Assembly (NCBI RefSeq): GCF_031755915.1
Contig: NC_083384.1
Span: 23,081,001-23,145,000, forward strand
Length of the DNA: 64,000 nucleotides
Source of the DNA: Ziziphus jujuba
Taxonomy: Eukaryota; Streptophyta; Magnoliopsida; Rosales; Rhamnaceae
Direction: 5' to 3'
The position numbers and the translations under genes were made by a program. The notes beneath the pieces were generated by a model. The model saw only the letters and a program-made list of their open reading frames with translations. It searched no databases and was not told where the DNA came from. Each line of letters opens with the position of its first letter. Within the stretch, counting starts at the first letter, position 1. This document shows, in pieces, positions 48,801-58,735 of this stretch.

Positions 48801-49750
48801 AGAATGTGTTATAAATCTGTGAGCTCACGAGGAGATTGTTTTATGGCAATTAAATCTATGTAACAGTTGGACATTATTGCCGAGTTTGAGCTAGATGAGA
48901 AGGCATTGGAGGAAGTATATGAATCCAATGAAGAGTTTAGCTGCAGCAGCAGTGGTGGAGCTGCACAGCGCGGCGCTTTGGGACCCTTTGGAATTCTGGT
49001 TCTTGCAGATGACAGCCGCTCTGAGCAGACTCCCGTATACTTCTATGTTTCTAAAGGATCTGATGGCTACCTCAAGACCTTCTTCTGTACTGACCAATCT
49101 AGGTATTTATATATATATATATATATATATCAGTGAACCTCTTATTCAGGATCCTGGACTAATAGGCGCCTATTAGTCTAGAATCCAGCATACTAAACAA
49201 ATCTATGCCTGTTTTATTACTTCTTATATGAACTCTTTGAATGAATTTCTTGTAGGTCCTCTGTGGCAACTGATGTTAACAAACAAATCTATGGTAGCTT
49301 TGTTCCTGTTATACAAGATGAAAAACTATCTGTCAGGATTTTGGTGAGTGACTTTTTTTCCTTTAATATTTTATCCAAACTTAAAGATGACGAAATGTAT
49401 TTTTTTTCAATTTAAAAAAAAAAAAAAAAAATCATAAAACTTATATGCATTTTGTAAAATTAATGGCCTTCCAGGTTGACCATTCAATAGTGGAAAGCTT
49501 TGCTCAAGGTGGAAGAACTTGCATCACATCAAGAGTTTATCCCACGAAAGCAATCTATGGCGCTGCTCGGGTTTTTCTCTTCAACAATGCAACCGAGACA
49601 AATGTTACTGCTTCACTTAAGATTTGGCAGATGAACTCTGCATTCATTCACCCTTATCAGAATGAGAACCATATTGACTCATCCATCAAATTGTCCAATA
49701 ATCTTGTTATTTCTATATTATTTTTCTTCCTCCTGTTCTTCTTTTTGTAA
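45861..49750 (+). CDS. Vacuolar acid invertase (beta-fructofuranosidase, GH32), 7 exons
   Basis: Exons: 45861-46278, 46947-46955, 47503-48359, 48560-48721, 48867-49102, 49256-49343, 49475-49750. All junctions are GT-AG and the joined frame gives 681 residues. The enzyme hydrolyses sucrose to glucose and fructose in the acid vacuole. The N-terminus has a Pro/Asp-rich cytosolic tail, an RRR motif and one membrane segment (about residues 45-64, [20 protein letters not shown]), the type II anchor of vacuolar forms. Then a propeptide leads to WMNDPNG with nucleophile Asp140, FRDP (Asp264) and WECVDF with acid/base Glu318. The Val in WECVDF marks vacuolar rather than cell-wall invertases, which have Pro. 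The beta-sandwich domain ends NSAFIHPY. An unusual tail of about 28 residues follows, ending in a run of Phe and Leu. The start at 45861 is the first ATG giving this conserved N-terminus. Confidence 0.96.
46947..46955 (+). other. 9-nt mini-exon 2 of the invertase gene
   Basis: ATCCTAATG, bounded by CTTCAG and GTAAAA, supplies the central codons of the catalytic NDPNG motif. The D codon is split as g|at and the G codon as g|gt. Such a mini-exon encoding DPN is a known hallmark of plant acid invertase genes and among the smallest plant exons. Confidence 0.95.
49149..49186. other. Near-perfect palindrome in invertase intron 5
   Basis: A perfect 22-bp palindrome, centred on GGCGCC, runs from 49157 to 49178. 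Pairing extends to 49149-49186 with two mismatches, one a G-U pair in RNA. It sits in a 153-bp intron just after an AT microsatellite (49107-49131). Confidence 0.85.
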
Positions 49751-52700
49751 GAAAAAAAAAAATGTAATAGGTTTTTGTTGATACATATAGTTTAGGAAAT
49801 TTTATTTATTTTATTTTTTAGAAATGCATCTGCAATTGAGCCATATTGAAGGTTCAATTTCAGAAGTTTAATTAAAATGTTGTATGCTTATTTACAATTA
49901 TTAATCAGGGAGCTTTTTTCTCATAATTAAAATTAATTCCATTGCCCCAGTTGGCATGAAAAGGAAATTTGGTTATTTTACTTAACTATTAATTAAGAAA
50001 ATCCATATATCCCTTTTTTTGGCTCTGATTATATCTTCTTATTAAGGGCATTTTCTCATCCTTTCCCAAAAAACAAAAATAAAAAGGCATTTTCTCATCA
50101 GCTGGCATAGAATTTCCAAAAGTTTATGTGGAGGAGAGAAAGCAGACTGAATGTAATACGGGTTATAATATCAAGTTGAACAAAGTTTTAATCAATTGGG
50201 GTTAGTATCATCTCTCTCTTAATGTGGTTATTATGCCAATTTTTTTTCTTTTTTCTTTTTTTTGAAATTTCTAGGTAGTGGCGATTCAAATCTCTTTTAG
50301 TTGAGAAAATTCATCATGTTCTAAAACCAATTTGTGTTGATTCCAATTGGAAATGTGTATCTGCTAAATGAGATTATCATTCAAAAGACTAAACCGAAGT
50401 CCCTTTAGCTGAAAAAAAAAAAAAAAAATTGTATTTCACCAAGTATTCATTTGCTCTTCGCAAGACTTTGGTTGGCAGTTAGAAATATATAATTTACGTG
50501 GTTAGAAAATTTTATTCTTCTAGGTGTCATGGTGCAGATATCATAATGTTTTGAATTCATAATTCTCAGATATAAATATGAATGATCTGTCAACTAAGTC
50601 AACCTCACTTATATATATAATTAATTTGAATAATAAGTTGAACCGCCACACCCAATAAAATTACTGGCAGTTACATTGCTGAATAATAACTAAAGAAATT
50701 ATATATAGGTGCTCTGTTATCAAAAATGGGTTTGGACCCAAAAAAAATAAAAAATTGTGATTCCATATGGTTCAGCTTGCCTTGGGAGCATGGAATGTGT
50801 GGCAAATATTGATATCAATTCTTGATCAACTATATGAAGAATTTAAAATTGGGATGGGTTTGGAATTGGAGTTGAAGTTGAAGGTTGTTGGCAGTAACAA
50901 ATTGTAAGATCCCACATCTAATGGGAGCTATAAAATTATAATATTTGTTATTTAATTTCTTTATTTGAGAAATTATCTCCTAATGGTGACTCTAAAAGCT
51001 ACCTTGCTTCTTTATTTGAATTTTAACCATGTGCTTAACTTCAAAAATGGTCTTAATATTATTTGTGAAGATTAAAGTTTGAATGGAATTTTATTATAGC
51101 TTAGCTGGAAATGTTGTTTGTTGGTTGATCAGGGTTCTCTTATATCTCTTTTTCTAGTTGCTCAGTTTTATTGAGTTGAAATGATTGTAATTTGGCAGCT
51201 CATGATCAAGTTTAAGCTTTTCAGATGTTCCCCTGCATAATCTCTGTTCTATTCCCTGTCCAGGATCTCAAAGCGTGAAGACTGCTCTGTTTCTTGATTT
51301 CCTATATAGGGTAATGTGTTTCTTTCACAATCCTGTTACTTTGGATAGCTCCTTTTTACTTTTTTTGTTTTTTTTTTGGTTTTTTTTTATCTGTGCTTGT
51401 TTTTATTTGGACTTGTTGATTTGGAAATAATAAAAAGAAATAGCATAACATAATTAAATCCGATTTGGACTTTTAAAAAAACAGAGGAAAAAAAAAAAAA
51501 CAAAACAAAACAAACAAACAAATAAACAAACAAGTAATCAAACATAGGTTTTGAACTAGCTTTTCTTACCATAAAAATAAAGAAATAAATAAAGCTTTTC
51601 AACCATTTTTCCACCAAAAAAAAAAGGCTTTTCAACCATCCTATACAAATTTAACAAGTTATTTGTAATAAAGTTGGAATTTCACTCATCAAAATGAGTT
51701 AAATATTTGATGGATTTGGGAAGGAAAGAATTAGAGGCATGGGTGTCAATTCAATTCAGTCGGTTTTTACCTTTCTTTTTTTTTTTTTTTTTTTTAATCA
51801 AAATCGAATACTTAGATTTGGATAGATATTTAAATGCGACCAAACCAAAAACCTTAAACGCAAAAAATGGCAAAATTAACCGTCCAATTTTTCCCCTTTT
51901 TGTTTTTTTTTTTTTTTATTATGTGAAGGGGAGCCAGAGGCTCAAGCTATGTTAATAACTCTGGAAGACAACCTTCCAATGTTGACCAAGTAAAAAGCCA
52001 AATCCACCTCTTTTTAGGAGGTTTATCAAAACCATGAAAGCCTAAGTTAAAATCGTAACTAATTCTAGCAAGGATGTCAGTTTCTGAGGACGCTGCTTCA
52101 AGATTTCTATACAGCTCTGTATAATCCCAAAGCAAGGGTGGGAAGAATCCAAACCAAATTGAACCGTCCAATTTGGTTCAGTTTGATTTATCTAATCTTG
52201 TAAACCATCTGTAGTAATTTAAATTTCATGTCATTAGTAAGGTGAGCAAAATCATTAAAAAATATAAACAATATTTAAAATTATTCAACTAATTACAATA
52301 AAAATATCAAAAAATATAACATATACATATATATATATAACAGCATACTCAAACTATATATATATATGTATGTAAAAACTATTATCAAAATATATGAATA
52401 TATATATATATATATAAATACATGTGAAAAAAATTAATATAAAATAAATAAAATTACATAAAATAATTAAACATATTAGAACTTGTAGGTTTTTGTAATT
52501 GATTTGCTTTCTGTAAAACTGCCTGAGACTTATGTAGTACTATAGTATCTTTAAGACGTTTTCGCCCACCGCTACAAAAGTTTTCAGACGAACGTCTCCC
52601 AAAATACAACGGTTGCAAGATCTTGGATACAGCACATCTAAAACCTTTCATGTAAAGCTCAATAATTCTTTTTTTCTCTATAAAACCTCTAAAACTGAAA

Positions 52701-53590
52701 AGAACGTTTGAAAAGAACATGTCTTCTTCCACCACTCATCCTAGAGTTTTATTTCCTTAAAACTCTCAACTCCCACAGTCAAAAATACTCTTTTATTTTA
52801 TTTAATAAAAATGATCAAAATCCTCATTTTTTCAACCAACCCATAAGAAAAATAAAACCCAAAATCATTCACACATTAGGGCCTGAGCCCAAACTATAAT
52901 AAAAACAAACTCAAATTAGGTATTAATATGAGAACTAATGTTAGGATCTTTTTTTATTAATTACCGGATTTTGATAGGGTTTATTTTTCTTAAATCGTAT
53001 TTTAAAATTTTACTAATTCTATATTTTATTAATTACCGGATCTTGATATGAATCTGACTGTATATATATATATATATAAGTACATATACATTAGGTTATG
53101 ATTTAAAATTGCCCAAATGCTAACTAAACTAACCAAATTGGTTTCTTATAGAATGAACACGTGTTAAAATTTAATGAAAAAATTGTTTTAATTTAATTTT
53201 TAAAATAATATTTTAAAACTTGGTGATATTGTCATCTATCTTTTCGAACAAAATGACAAAAAAACTAAAGAAGAAGGTAAGAAAAATTATAACAAAAGCA
53301 TTAAAAATAATTAAAAATAATAATATTTTTATTAAATATAGGAAAGTTGGCACCAATGCACCCTAAACTAAGTTGGATTATGCATTTTGTACCCTAAACT
53401 TTTTCTTCTTTTTTTTATATACATATTGCACATCAAACTTAACTTACCCTTGCATAGTTGGCCCCTTTTATCATTTACGTCCAATCTGTTAACAAATTGA
53501 ACACGAAAGAAGTATGTGAGTTGTAAAGTAGGGAGATTTTATCTCATTTTTTCCATCTCTTTTTTGAGGACAGATTGAGATAAAGGGAGA
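49751..53590. other. Invertase 3' flank and intergenic DNA
   Basis: No gene recognised. Two moderately long open frames on the - strand (51947-52171, 52454-52735) show no known domain and no neighbouring exons that I can support. The rest is AT-rich with TA runs near 52330 and 52400. Confidence 0.45.
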
Positions 53591-53597
53591 AAGATCA

Positions 53598-53995
53598 GTC
53601 ACAAACAATCACTTTACCACCATTTGTGCAAGTGTGGGAGGTTGAAGGCGCTAAGTCGAATCAAAATTACATGTTCAAACCGATCCCAGAGGAACTCGAG
53701 GAATACAAGTTGCCGACAAAAATCCAAATCATGAAGAAATTGCTAAATGGAACCATTCCCATGGGAATTTTTAATTAGCCGGAGGTGAATGTGATGGAAT
53801 TAAGTGATAATTAATTCTCTAGCGAACTTCCCCCACATGTCAAGAGATTCACTCGGGATTCTCAAGCTTTCTAACAATTGGATTCTTTGAAAATACGGGT
53901 AGCAACTAGTAATCTAAAAAATTTACAGATTTTATCCTTAGAAATGAAAGATTTTGAACAATGTATAATCTGGAAGTATATTTCCTCCATTCATA
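53598..53995 (+). pseudogene. CLAVATA1-like LRR receptor kinase fragment
   Basis: CLV1 is a leucine-rich-repeat receptor kinase that restrains shoot stem cells. Across three shifting frames the + strand shows pieces in the order of the CLV1 ectodomain: NNHFT, HLCKCGRLKALS, then NYMFKPIPEELEEY, IQIMKKLLNGTIPMGIFN, a stop, PEVNVMELSDN, a stop, FSSELPPHV, a one-base frameshift, RDSLGILKLSNNWI and NLKNLQILSLEM. The match to plant CLV1 orthologues (..SLTKIRI.KN.LNGT.P.G.FNLP.V...EL.DN.FSGELP) is clear over about 130 residues. Stops, frameshifts and the absence of kinase or flanking repeats make it a dead fragment. Confidence 0.75.
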
Positions 53996-54430
53996 TAATT
54001 GGTATTTATATAGCTTTGTATGACTACACATGGCTTTATAGATTAGCTAGTTAACAACATTACAAAGGACAAATGTTGTATCTAATTTACACATATACTT
54101 GTGACAATGAGATAAGAAGTTAATTCCTTATATAAATCCAAGTCAACCTAGGTATAACAAATAGCTTACGCTTATTACTTAGTTACAACTCTATCATCTA
54201 TTATAACTGGAAACAAAAAGGCTTTCTGACAAAATTCCCAAGGAAATTTTCTTTTTCTTTTTTTTGGGTTAATACTTCTCAGCGAAATCTTTAGTTTAAG
54301 TTTGTTATCCAAAATCAAGTTAGCAGCAACAACTTAAGCAGTGAAATTTCGATTTCAATTCTTAAGTGGGATTGCAAGACTGAAACATCGTACATAAATT
54401 CAAACTAAAACCCATGGAAAATGAGCATAG
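53996..54430. other. Intergenic DNA
   Basis: No coding signature or recognisable repeat in this stretch. Confidence 0.4.
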
Positions 54431-54842
54431 TGTAACATCTTACCTCCACTAGCAGATGTGTCACTCTCTGTTAATATTATCCACAATTTAGCTACCATAC
54501 TCGGTATGCAGTTTTTTGTTTAGAGCTTTCCAAGAGGTCATCAATCCAAGAGGTCGCTTGAGAGTACTTATCTTTGGAGTTCTTTTTAAACTTTGAAACT
54601 AACCGCTTTGAAAAGACATCGGCATTATGAGAGTGACTATTATTACTTTGAATAATTCTCTTATCTATATCCAAGTGATATAGGATTAGACATCAAGTGG
54701 CTTGTAGTACTTCTCGGGTGCTCAATGAAACCGTTCTTCAAGGGCGAGATTCCATCTCGCCTTTGATCGCCGGCACCACTTCTAGAGGACTGACTTGACA
54801 TCGAGGTATGAGTTCCAACCATGAGGAGGGAACCACTGGGGG

Positions 54843-54994
54843 AATGCCCCTTTTGGTGCAGCATAATGAAGAAGACAAGGAAGGAGCTCTTTATTATATC
54901 CGCAGGATGCTCGTCGGGGCATCACATAACTATTCACCGATTGAGAAAACCTGCCTGGCCTTGATCTTCGCCATCAAGAAGCTGAGACCAAAAC
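54843..54994 (+). pseudogene. Gypsy RNase H fragment within the organelle-type DNA
   Basis: The + strand reads PLLVQHNEEDKEGALYYIRR then MLVGASHNYSPIEKTCLALI and FAIKKLR, the conserved middle of Ty3/gypsy RNase H (..ALYYLSR.L..AE.NYSPIEK.CLALIFA..KLR). It is about 50 residues long, with no flanking polyprotein. Such scraps are common in plant mitochondrial genomes. Confidence 0.75.
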
Positions 54995-55761
54995 AAGCCA
55001 GGAGATTGAGCATCTGGCCAATTTTGATAAAGTGAAACACTATCGAAAGGTGGAGAGTTTTTTAAAGAGCTTTTTAGACCAGTATTCTCCCCTCCCCATT
55101 CTCTCTTAAATTAAGCTCGCCCTCGAGCCCTGGGCAGGTCAGCCGGCTCGAGAGGTGGATCGATCAATAACAAGTGTACGTGCCCAACCAATGCCGAATC
55201 TCCTTCTTTGGCACCCAAACTTTGACCGTCACCTCTAAGTAGCCTTCGCCCCTTCTTAGGTGGACGGTCGGAGGGAGCTTGCTTATAGAAAGAAGATAGG
55301 TCGGTCAAACAAAAACAACGCGCAAAAAGGTATAAATATGGAAACTTCTCTGCCATTTGGGGGATGGCCACCGGAAAACCATCCTAGCTACCACTGCAGT
55401 ATCGTGAGGCTGGCCTAATATGGTTTGTAAAAAAAAGAAAGCTGTACTAGAGCCTTCATTCTTCATTGAAGCCTTTCATATGTCTTCTCGTCTGATCTTC
55501 TTCTCCTCAGTCGCCCCTTACTCTATAAATACTGGAGAGTGTTAGTTAGTCTTTCTCTTTTAGCTTTGCCATCCGATTCTATAAAGCCGTCCACGAGGTC
55601 GAGCCTTCCGAGCCGGAAGGGTCTCGCTCTTGTGAACACTGATCATAAATGGCAAAAGCCGCCGGAATCCTCTTTTTTTGTCCATACATAAGCTCTCCTC
55701 GCTACTGTCTAAATTCAATAAATAATGATCAAGTAAAACACAAATTCTTTAGTTTGGGTCT

Positions 55762-55813
55762 TTCTGGATCTACTCCATCTGACTAGTTCCGGGTTCGAGT
55801 CCCGGGAAACCCA
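55762..55813 (+). pseudogene. trnK-UUU: Plastid trnK-UUU 3' exon and intron end
   Basis: 55779-55813 matches the 35-nt 3' exon of chloroplast tRNA-Lys(UUU) (CCGACTAGTTCCGGG...CCCGGGCAACCCA) with about three substitutions. The preceding bases ('ggatctactccat') resemble the end of its group II intron. The following bases ('attctaattattct..gaaatcatatgta') resemble the trnK-psbA spacer. The 5' exon is absent, so no tRNA can be made. Confidence 0.8.
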
Positions 55814-57327
55814 TTCTAATTATTCTATCGAAATCATATGTATCTAAATAAAAACTAATGAGCTCGGATATTAATGAACTCTATAGAAGAGTTATCTATC
55901 GGATCAGCGCTTGATATTCCGCAATGTTGTTGGAACACGGTTCGAGGAGAGCGAACGAATCAGGATAAGAGGCCCTTATGGTGTGATGAAAATAATGCGC
56001 CTTGACCTAGATGGCATTCAATATCATGTACCCATGTTCCTATACGGGGACCTTTTCTCGAAAAACTCCTGATCCAGAAAAGAGTTGAAGATGGTGCAAC
56101 ATCGAATCCTGTTACGTTACTTCGAATGGAATCTTAGCCCGCCTCACTTGCTTTACTACATAAGGGCATAACCTTCCCTTCTCTTAAGGAGCCTCGTCGT
56201 ATCTAGTTGTGCTACCCTGCTTTAGCTCACCACTCAACTCATGCTTCTGTTCGACTCCTGACTAGCCGCACCTTTTCAAGCAAGTAAACTTGCTGCTTCG
56301 CTTCGCTTAGCCTCCTACTGTGCAACGCCCTCGCAGCAGGAAGAGGCAGTTGTCATTTGAAAGGAAACGCCCCTTCTATGTTATTAGTAAAGCCTAAACG
56401 TCCTTATTGAAAACGTGCTATATTTCACCATTTGGGACCCATCCTCCAATGAGTCCCTCACTACAATGTTACTGTCCTTGCAATCTAGTTGTAAGGTCTT
56501 GTCCCCTTATTTATTAGTAGCCGAAGTGTAGGCCGGGTAATTTACGATAAAACTTTTAACATGGCAACTCCTATGAAACTACTTATTTTGGTTTTATTGT
56601 TTTTCACTTTTTGACTGATTGCTCGCGCCTGCCCGAAAGCCAGGAGCAGATCATGGTCAAGGTTATCAAAGCATTTATTTCACAATGTCAGCTTTAACCA
56701 GTCTATCCAGGGTTCCCCATCCACACTGGTTGTCACGATCCACCCTCCATCCACATTGGTCATTACAATCCACCTCCTTCTAGCCTAGCGTTCTTGCGTA
56801 CATTTTCGGCTGGGTATAGACCTATGGAGTTTTTTGTTTAAAGTTTTCCTAGAGGTTGTCCATCCTAGGATTGCTATCTTTTAAGCATGCTTAACTTTGA
56901 AATTCTTTTGAATTCTAAAATCAACCGTTTTGAAAGGATCTCGATGTTATAAAAATGAATATTATTATCATCTTCTAATTTACATCTGGATGATATGGGA
57001 TTGAACATCAGATAGTCTGCTAGTACCTTATACCCGCTCATACTGGCTGTCACATAAAGGGACCAACTATGCAAGATTTATTCAAGTTTAGAATACAATA
57101 TGCTATGGAAAAAAAGTTAGGGATGTAAAATACAAAATCCAATATAATTTGGTGTGCATTGATGACAATATTCCTTAAATATAGGTATACAAGACAGAAA
57201 TTCTATTCTCCATCTGGAGATAAAAAATTTGCCCAATTTCCACTCCGATCAAGCGAGAAATCTCCACCCCTATAAGGTAGGGCATTATACAAAGACAACG
57301 CAGTTAAAAAAAAATTATTCGTAGTTC

Positions 57328-58024
57328 AATTCTTGCCCACCTCTCAAGCACATATTGATTTTTATATCAACTAGGGGTGAATGTAAACTAATAAGACTAA
57401 ATCGATTCGGTTTTTATTTTGTCATATTAATAGTTTAGTTTGATTTGGATGAATCTCAACCCTAACTAATTCGAACCAGATTGAACCTACACGAATATAT
57501 AATTTTTTAAACACTTTTATTATATTTTTGAATTTTTAAAGTATTTAATTTAAATTATAAGAATATTAATTATTTAAAAAGGGTTTTTAGATAAAAATGG
57601 CAACTTAAAGATAGTCAGTTCGGTTTGTTTAATTTTTTTTTAACTGAGTTGGTTATGTTCGATTTTATAAAAAATAAATAAATAGATAAACGACACCCCT
57701 ACCTTAATCTGGGCATAGTTTATCTATTTTTGTTTGAAATTGGTAGTGGCATAATGTGATTACAAGAGTTGGCAATGTAATGGAAAGGGAGTAAGCACAA
57801 TATTAGTCCAAACTAATGGGCTGTGTCTCAACTGTAAAAATGAGTCCATAATGAGTCACAATAGACCTGCAATGGTGTAGTCCTAATCACAAAAAATTAT
57901 ATTTTATATATATTCCCTGGACCCTTATATTCTTGATTTCTTTATCAATTTTTTAAAATAAATATAATACTTTAGTAAACTAATAGTAGTTTAAGATTTA
58001 TTTATCCGTATATATGTGTGTATA

Positions 58025-58055
<31 letters not shown>

Positions 58056-58735
58056 TCTGGCTCTTGTTACCTTTTAGTTTTTTAGGTCTTTTTGTTTGAA
58101 ATTTTTATAATCAGTTAATTATGTAATTTTTTTTCTTTTTTTAATCAAATATTTATTGTATATTCAACAAAGATTGATATACTCTGTTAAATTTAATTTA
58201 TTAATTATGTAAATTTTGTTTAACATATCAAATTTATTAAAATAAATAATTAAAGTAGACATAAATGTGTTTCTTTTTTTTTTTGCCCCTTTTGGTATTA
58301 GACATAAATGTGTCACTAGTGGCACGAGTGTAGAAGTATGACACAAAAAATAAATGGATCTACACAAACATAGAAAAAAATAAAAAATAAAAAAACTAAT
58401 AAAATGTTATCAAAAAATAATAATATGAACAACAAATGGAGCAATACCAATATGATACAGAAACGAACCAACAAACCAACTCTTTAAAAAAAAATATACC
58501 AAAAAAAGAAAAAGTGTCGTTCGGTAACATAATTGATTTTCAGTTTTTGTTTCTGTTTTTTATTTATTTATCTAATTGTATACAATTTGTTTATGTCAAG
58601 TTTTAGGTAGAGTTTGTTAGACAATTTAGTTAACTATAAAGTTTTGAAGTAAAGTATATTTAGATATATATATATATATATATACATAAGTTAACACATA
58701 AAAAATAAATAAACACTAAAGTAAACACAACCTCC
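57328..58735. repeat. Direct repeat, left copy (~1.4 kb)
   Basis: Colinear with 61003-62425. Shared landmarks in the same order: 'tatcaactaggggt', 'aatgggctgtgtc.caac', 'gggtccataatgagtcac', 'tttaagatttatttat', 'tattagacataaatgtg', 'aaaaataataatat.aacaa.aaatggagcaat', then a TA microsatellite and 'ataaacac..caacctc'. Divergence looks like 15-20 %. There is no coding content. Confidence 0.8.

Larger units (their letters stand above)
54725..56720. other. Mitochondrial-type DNA insertion (NUMT)
   Basis: About 2 kb with clearly higher GC than the rest of the window and the texture of plant mitochondrial intergenic DNA (for example 'cgcttcgcttagcctcctactg' style runs and 'gcctgcccgaaagccaggagc' blocks). 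It also has two things plant mitochondrial genomes typically hold: an old gypsy RNase H scrap and a plastid trnK piece. I recognise no complete mitochondrial gene. Organelle origin is inferred from composition and content; a search against plant mitogenomes would settle it. Confidence 0.65.
54431..57054 (-). mobile_element. Cassandra-type TRIM split by organelle DNA
   Basis: The left LTR starts TGTAACATC at 54431, includes a 5S-derived part (54529-54587, reverse complement of the GGAGGTCACC...GGAGTTCT consensus) and breaks at about 54724 in '..gctca'. The missing end ('actggttgtcac') reappears at about 56722-56737, after ~2 kb of foreign sequence. It is followed by a short interior (56738-56815, 'gatccaccctcc', 'acaatccacctcc..tagc..agcgtt') like the TRIM interior at 28251-28315. 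A right LTR follows (about 56816-57054), with its own 5S-derived part at 56849-56908 and the same end (actggctgtcaca). The right LTR lacks the first ~80 bases. No clear target duplication is seen. Confidence 0.6.

Noticed and set aside
51947..52735. Two - strand open frames of 74 and 93 aa
   Set aside because: No domain recognised, no adjoining exons with splice sites, no conserved motif; not enough to call a gene.
54529..54587. Functional 5S rRNA gene
   Set aside because: Only part of 5S is recognisable, it is strongly diverged and lies in a TRIM LTR.
55771..55813. Functional tRNA gene
   Set aside because: Only the 3' half of plastid trnK is present; anticodon stem-loop and 5' acceptor strand are missing.
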